From positions 1-8,646 of the forward strand of contig CAMFZA010000061.1 of NCBI GenBank assembly GCA_946002345.1: 8,646 bases of DNA, given 5' to 3'. Position 1 is the stretch's first letter; each line of letters begins with the position of its first letter. Source of the stretch: an uncultured Phascolarctobacterium sp. (GTDB lineage Bacteria > Bacillota > Negativicutes > Acidaminococcales > Acidaminococcaceae). The translations under genes and the position numbers were made by a program. The notes beneath the pieces are model-generated. The model worked only from the letters and a program-made list of their open reading frames with translations, was not told where the DNA came from and made no database searches. Below are positions 4,654-8,646 of this stretch, in pieces.

Positions 4654-5955
4654 ATGAAAACAGTTAAAATTTTTCCTAGTAAATTACAGGGTACAGTGGT
4701 AGCCCCCTCCTCTAAAAGCATGGGGCACCGAGAGATTATCTGTGCAGGCTTAGCCGCTGGTACCAGTATTATTGATAACATCAGCATGTCCAAGGACATT
4801 GAGGCAACCATGCGCTGTCTCAAGGCCATTAATGTGGCTGTGGACGAAATTCCCAGCATGATTGAGGGTCGCAAGGCCTTGCAGATTTCGGGCACGGGGC
4901 TTCCCATGGCAGCGGCGGACAGCGTGGACTGTGGTGAAAGTGGCTCTACCTTGCGTTTCTTTTTGCCATTGGGCGCTAATTTGAATTGTCCTCTGACCTT
5001 TACCGGTCATGGTAAGCTGGTGAGTCGACCACTGCAGGCTTATTACGATATTTTTGATGAAAAATTTATCCAATATTTTAATGATAGTGGCAATTTGCCT
5101 GTGACCGTTAATGGTCGCTTAACTCCGTGAACCTATAAGCTGCCCGGTGATGTGAGCAGCCAATTTGTCAGCGGCTTGCTCTTCGCACTGCCATTACTCA
5201 ATGGCGATTCTGTTATCGAAATTACTTCTCCGCTGGAGTCCAGTGCTTATGTGGATATGACCATCAACTGCTTGGCAAAATTTGGCATCAAGGTGGAAAA
5301 CGAGGGTGGACAGCATCGTCGTTACCTTGTGCCCGGCAACCAGCACTATAAGGCTCAAGACAGCCAAGTGGAGGGCGATTGGTCCCAAGCTGCTTTTTGG
5401 ACTGTGGGCGGAAGCTTGGGCACCAGTATTACCTGCGAGGGGGTAAATGTCAATTCCCTACAGGGTGACCAAGCCGTGGTGCGCATCATGGAGCGCATGG
5501 GTGCAGCTATCAGCCAAATGGCCAATACTGTCACCGTTTGCGGTGGTGCAACTAAGGCAACTGTGATTGACGCAGCTAACTGCCCCGATATTATCCCTGT
5601 GCTAACGGTTTTAGCAGCTGTTAGTGAAGGTACAACCAAGATTATTAACGCTGGTCGACTGCGCATTAAGGAATGCGACCGCTTGGCGGCTATGACCAGC
5701 GAGTTAAATAAAATGGGTGCGGCGATTACGGAAGAGCCGGAGGGACTGACTATCGTTGGCAAGCCCGAAGGGCTGAAGGGCGGCGTTAAGGTAGACGCGT
5801 GGAACGACCATCGCATCGCCATGAGCCTTGCTATCGCCGCTCAGAAATGCGCTGAGCCCATCATTTTAAGCGGCGCAGAAAGCGTTGCCAAATCCTACCC
5901 CACCTTTTGGGAAGACTACAAGAGCGTGGGTGGCCTAGTGGAGGAAGAAGCATGA
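4654..5955 (+). CDS. aroA: 5-enolpyruvylshikimate-3-phosphate synthase, interrupted by in-frame TGA
   Basis: EPSP synthase transfers the enolpyruvyl group of phosphoenolpyruvate to shikimate 3-phosphate. Counting the interrupted codon, the frame encodes 433 residues, the normal length. All key elements are there: SSKSMGHR (Lys21, Ser22, Arg26), CGESGSTLRF (Arg101), SRPL (Arg125), VSSQF (168-170), CPDIIP (Asp312), RLRIKECDR (Glu340, Arg343), NDHRIAM (Arg387) and VAKSYP (Lys413). The only defect is TGA at 5128-5130, codon 159, where relatives have glycine (E. coli GGFTGGNVDVDG aligns with RLTP-stop-TYKLPG). One base change, GGA to TGA, explains it. Neither side shows other decay. Translation from GTG 5152 would yield a fragment lacking the N-terminal active-site residues. 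The gene overlaps aroC by ATGA. It may be a sequencing error, a recent nonsense mutation or a recoded stop. Confidence 0.9.
5128..5130 (+). other. In-frame TGA codon in aroA at a glycine position
   Basis: The codon sits between ACT CCG and ACC TAT in an otherwise continuous EPSP synthase frame. TGA also appears to act as a true stop for the permease (1102-1104) and for aroA itself (5953-5955, in the ATGA overlap with aroC). A genome-wide reassignment of TGA to glycine is therefore not supported by this window. Confidence 0.85.
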
Positions 5956-7046
5956 GTGGAATTTTTGGCATGAATATTAAAATGTCCATCTATGGGGAGT
6001 CTCATGGCAAGGCCGTTGGCGTGGTGCTGGATGGTCTGCCGCCGGGAATCGCCTTGGACGAAGAGGCTATTGCTAGGGAAATGGCCCGTCGCGCTCCGGG
6101 ACAGAGCGCACTGACTACTGCGCGCAAGGAAAAGGACGCAGTGGAAATCCAAAGTGGCTTCTTCAATGGCTATACCACGGGTACACCCCTGTGTGCTCGC
6201 ATCGCGAATAGCGACCAGCATTCCAAGGATTACAGCATCCTTAAGGATAAAATGCGTCCCGGCCATGGTGACTACGCCGGGTATGTACACTATCAGGGCT
6301 ACAACGATTATCGCGGCGGCGGCCACTTTAGCGCGCGCCTGACGGCGCCGCTGGTGTTCGCCGGCGCGGTGGCCAAGCAAGCGCTGGCACAATACGGCAT
6401 CACAATTGGTGCTCATATTTTGCGCATTCACGATATTGTGGAGCCCAGCTTTAATCCTCTGGGTGAAAGTGAAGCTACTCTTAAAGCTATCGATGCTAAG
6501 TCCTTCCCCGTGATAGACGATGCCATTGGCGAACAAATGCAAAGCTGCATTCTCACTGCCAAGGGTGCTTTGAATAGCGTAGGTGGTGTCATCGAAGCCA
6601 TGGCTATCAATCTACCGGCCGGCTTGGGCGCCCCCTATTTTGACTCTGTGGAAAGTCACCTTAGCAAAATGCTCTTTTCCGTGCCTGCGGTGAAGGGCAT
6701 TGAGTTCGGCGATGGCTTTGGCTTTGCTCAGCTGACCGGTGCGGAGGCCAACGACCAAATGCACTACGAGGAAGGCAGGGTGCGTTGCTACACTAACCAT
6801 AACGGTGGCATCACCGGTGGCCTCACCAATGGCATGCCCTTGGTGTTCCGTGTGGCCATGAAGCCTACCGCTTCCATTTCACGGGAGCAAAAAACTGTGA
6901 GCATGGCTGAACACAGCGATACTACCTTGACCGTTGTAGGTCGTCATGACCCCTGTATTGTGCAACGGGCGGTGCCGGTTATTGAAGCAGTAACCGCGTG
7001 GACACTGTGGGATTTACTAATCGAAGCGAAAAAGTGGGAGAAGTAA
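5952..7046 (+). CDS. aroC: Chorismate synthase
   Basis: It eliminates phosphate from EPSP to give chorismate using reduced FMN, the last common step. The 364-residue protein carries GESHGKAVG with His18, RRAPGQS (47-52), RPGHGDYAG with His105, and DYRGGGHFSARLTA (119-132). Further on it has NHNGGITGGLTNGMP and, near the end, GRHDPCIVQRAVPVIEA, all family signatures. I place the start at ATG 5952, preceded by GAGGA (5941-5945) six bases upstream and overlapping the aroA stop as ATGA. This gives MSGIFGMNIKMSIYGESHG. The longer frame from 5907 runs inside aroA and is not needed. The overlap suggests translational coupling to aroA, which matters if aroA translation really stops early. Confidence 0.97.
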   Translation: MSGIFGMNIKMSIYGESHGKAVGVVLDGLPPGIALDEEAIAREMARRAPGQSALTTARKEKDAVEIQSGFFNGYTTGTPLCARIANSDQHSKDYSILKDKMRPGHGDYAGYVHYQGYNDYRGGGHFSARLTAPLVFAGAVAKQALAQYGITIGAHILRIHDIVEPSFNPLGESEATLKAIDAKSFPVIDDAIGEQMQSCILTAKGALNSVGGVIEAMAINLPAGLGAPYFDSVESHLSKMLFSVPAVKGIEFGDGFGFAQLTGAEANDQMHYEEGRVRCYTNHNGGITGGLTNGMPLVFRVAMKPTASISREQKTVSMAEHSDTTLTVVGRHDPCIVQRAVPVIEAVTAWTLWDLLIEAKKWEK

Positions 7047-7047
7047 G

Positions 7048-8166
7048 ATGCAGGAACTGGATTTAGAATTAATTCGCAAGGAAATAGACAAGGCAGATAG
7101 CCAGCTGGCAGAGGTTTTGGAAAAGCGACTGCAGCTGGTAATGCAGGTGGCAGCCTTTAAAAAATCTAAGGGCATGCCGGTGAAGGATAAAAACCGTGAG
7201 GCTAAGGTTATTGCTAAGGTGGCCAGCCTTTTGGAGAATAAGGATTATTCTATTGCCGTAAAAAACATTATGCGGGGCATTATTGACCAAGCCTGTGTGC
7301 TGGAGGAAACTGCTCTTGTCGAGCCTTCCGACAGAACCTTTGAGGTGGCTTGTTTTGGACCTGCAGGCTCCTTTACCCATCAGGCACTGGAGGACTTTTT
7401 CCGCGGTCGCAAGGTGAATCGCCACCATTACAACACCTTTGAAGAGGTCATTACCAGCATTTCCAATGGGGACATGGATTACGCCGTGCTACCCATTGAA
7501 AACAGCTCCACTGGTGGCATCACCGAGGTTTACGACCTGCTGCGCCAATATGATTGCCACATTGTAGGCGAGCAATGCGTAAAAATTGAGCAAAATCTGC
7601 TTGGCTGCGAGGGCGCAACATTGCAGAGCATCAAAACTGTTTATTCCCATCCCCAGGGCTTTAAACAGAGCAAGGAATTCTTCCGGGACTACCCCCACAT
7701 GGAGCAGGTGCCTTTCTTCAGCACCTCCAAGAGTGCGGAAGAGGTGGCCGAAAAGCAGGATATTACCCTTGGCGCCGTAGCCGGCAAGGCGGCAGCAGAT
7801 TTATATAACTTGAAGATAATCGCTCCTGCCATTAACAGCAATAACAATAACTACACACGCTTCATTATTATTGCCAAGCGTCCGGAAATCATTCCTAACG
7901 CCAACAAGATCACTCTTATTGTGGCTGTAAAGCACGAAACGGGCTCCCTGTACAAGATGCTGGCCAGCTTCTATCATACGGGCCTGAACCTGATGAATCT
8001 GGAATCCCGTCCCATGGTGGGTAAGTCCTGGGAATACTTCTTCTACATTGATGTTACCGGCAATCTTTCCGACCCGCTGGTGGCAGATGTTATGGAAGAG
8101 GTACGCTCTAAGAGCACCTATGTGAAGATTTTAGGTAACTATCGAGCTTACGAAAAGAAGGAGTAG
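7048..8166 (+). CDS. pheA: Bifunctional chorismate mutase / prephenate dehydratase (P-protein)
   Basis: It rearranges chorismate to prephenate and then dehydrates and decarboxylates it to phenylpyruvate. Residues 1-88 form an AroQ chorismate mutase with the expected Arg10, Arg27, Lys38, Asp47, Arg50 and Glu51. Residues about 98-280 are prephenate dehydratase, with FGPAGSFTHQAL, VLPIENSSTGG, YSHPQGFKQ and the catalytic NYTRF (Thr270-Phe272). Residues about 288-365 form an ACT domain with NLESRP (317-322), the Phe-binding motif; the usual GAL motif reads GSL. The 372 residues match the fused form. Only one base separates it from aroC, and GGGAG (7036-7040) serves as ribosome binding site. Its mutase domain is the only one in the window, so it may also supply prephenate to TyrA. 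Confidence 0.96.
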   Translation: MQELDLELIRKEIDKADSQLAEVLEKRLQLVMQVAAFKKSKGMPVKDKNREAKVIAKVASLLENKDYSIAVKNIMRGIIDQACVLEETALVEPSDRTFEVACFGPAGSFTHQALEDFFRGRKVNRHHYNTFEEVITSISNGDMDYAVLPIENSSTGGITEVYDLLRQYDCHIVGEQCVKIEQNLLGCEGATLQSIKTVYSHPQGFKQSKEFFRDYPHMEQVPFFSTSKSAEEVAEKQDITLGAVAGKAAADLYNLKIIAPAINSNNNNYTRFIIIAKRPEIIPNANKITLIVAVKHETGSLYKMLASFYHTGLNLMNLESRPMVGKSWEYFFYIDVTGNLSDPLVADVMEEVRSKSTYVKILGNYRAYEKKE

Positions 8167-8169
8167 GCC

Positions 8170-8646
8170 ATGAGTAATAAATTTGGTTTAATCGGTGGCA
8201 AGCTGGGACACAGCCTGAGCCCTGCTATCCACCAGCTATTTTTTGAATATACTGGTAAGCAGGGTAGCTACGAGCTTTTGGAAACGGACCTGGAGGCACT
8301 GCCGGAGCTGGTACGGAAATTGCGTGCCGAATTCAGCGGTACCAATGTTACCATACCTCACAAGCTGCATGTGATGCCCCTATTGGATAGCATTGCTCCT
8401 GAAGCGGCTGCCATTGGTGCTGTGAATACCATTAAATACACAGCAGAGGGCGCCTTTGGCTACAATACTGACTACTTTGGCTTTGGTCGCATGCTGGAAT
8501 ATAATGATATTAAGGTAACTGGCAAAATCTGTGCCGTTTTGGGTACTGGCGGAGCTGCTCGGGCGGTGGTCAAATATTTGGCTGATAAAAAATGTGCTAA
8601 GCTGTATTTAGTTACTCGTGATGTGTTTAAGGTTGATTCCCATTTT
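8170..8646 (+). CDS. aroE: Shikimate dehydrogenase, 5' part (cut by window end)
   Basis: It reduces 3-dehydroshikimate to shikimate with NADPH. The 159 residues seen, of an expected 270-290, run off the window without a stop. SLSPAIH (15-21), GTNVTIPHK with catalytic Lys65, AIGAVNTI with Asn86, and GYNTDYFGF with Asp101 are the substrate-binding and catalytic motifs. LGTGGAARAVV (124-134) begins the Rossmann domain, and LVTRD (147-151) lies at the NADP phosphate-binding position. ATG 8170 follows GAAGGAG (8157-8163), which overlaps the end of pheA, with a 3-base gap between genes. This makes it the seventh structural gene of the operon. Dehydroquinase and shikimate kinase might follow beyond the window. 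Confidence 0.95.
   Translation, partial: MSNKFGLIGGKLGHSLSPAIHQLFFEYTGKQGSYELLETDLEALPELVRKLRAEFSGTNVTIPHKLHVMPLLDSIAPEAAAIGAVNTIKYTAEGAFGYNTDYFGFGRMLEYNDIKVTGKICAVLGTGGAARAVVKYLADKKCAKLYLVTRDVFKVDSHF

Noticed and set aside
4356..4907. Long minus-strand frames such as this one and those within aroF, aroA and aroC
   Set aside because: They are antiparallel to strongly conserved enzymes, have no recognisable domains and no plausible ribosome binding or promoter context.
5128..5130. Genome-wide TGA-to-glycine recoding as in Gracilibacteria/SR1
   Set aside because: The aroA TGA does stand at a Gly position, but TGA also ends the permease gene and aroA itself at positions that fit family length and gene overlap. 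GGA and GGC glycine codons are used normally throughout.
5907..5951. Longer N-terminus for chorismate synthase
   Set aside because: These codons overlap the conserved end of aroA. ATG 5952 has an ideal ribosome binding site and gives the canonical N-terminus.
5152..5955. Separate gene starting at GTG 5152
   Set aside because: It is the continuation of the EPSP synthase frame. The GTG is the conserved Val before SSQ and has only a weak, too-close ribosome binding site, so it is better described as part of interrupted aroA.

Overview
The window looks like a bacterial chromosome segment, most likely from an anaerobic Firmicute and possibly from the Negativicutes. That placement is inference. 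It rests on a CvfB-like gene tail, a Thermotoga/Bacillus-type (type I-beta) DAHP synthase, the compact aroF-tyrA-aroB-aroA-aroC-pheA-aroE order, strong AGGAG-type ribosome binding sites and several GTG/TTG starts. All convincing genes are on the + strand. There is no sign of mobile elements, CRISPR, tRNA or rRNA.

Bases 1-340 hold the 3' end of a CvfB-like RNA-binding protein gene, whose frame is disturbed near base 24, closed by a textbook rho-independent terminator. Bases 364-1104 encode a TauE/SafE-family membrane permease. Bases 1105-1594 contain no large gene but are the regulatory heart of the window. They hold GTAA/TTAC palindromes and tandem repeats, a near-consensus promoter (TTGACG, 17 bp, TAAAAT), a 34-residue leader peptide rich in tyrosine (7 Tyr, 2 Phe, 1 Trp) with its own ribosome binding site, and a strong intrinsic terminator. 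This is the layout of a transcription attenuator sensing charged tyrosyl-tRNA (and perhaps phenylalanyl-tRNA).

From 1595 to the end runs one tightly packed aromatic amino acid supra-operon. aroF (DAHP synthase) commits carbon to the pathway. aroB, aroE (cut by the window end), aroA and aroC carry it to chorismate. tyrA and pheA then branch to tyrosine and phenylalanine. Dehydroquinase and shikimate kinase are not in the window. Product control seems to act at two levels: the Tyr-rich leader on transcription, and the regulatory domains of AroF (N-terminal) and PheA (C-terminal ACT) on enzyme activity.

Three irregularities need checking. aroA, with every catalytic motif intact, is interrupted by an in-frame TGA where the family has glycine. 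aroB lacks a start codon at the place its ribosome binding site and family N-terminus predict. The cvfB tail has a TGA or frameshift. They may be sequencing errors, real lesions or recoding.
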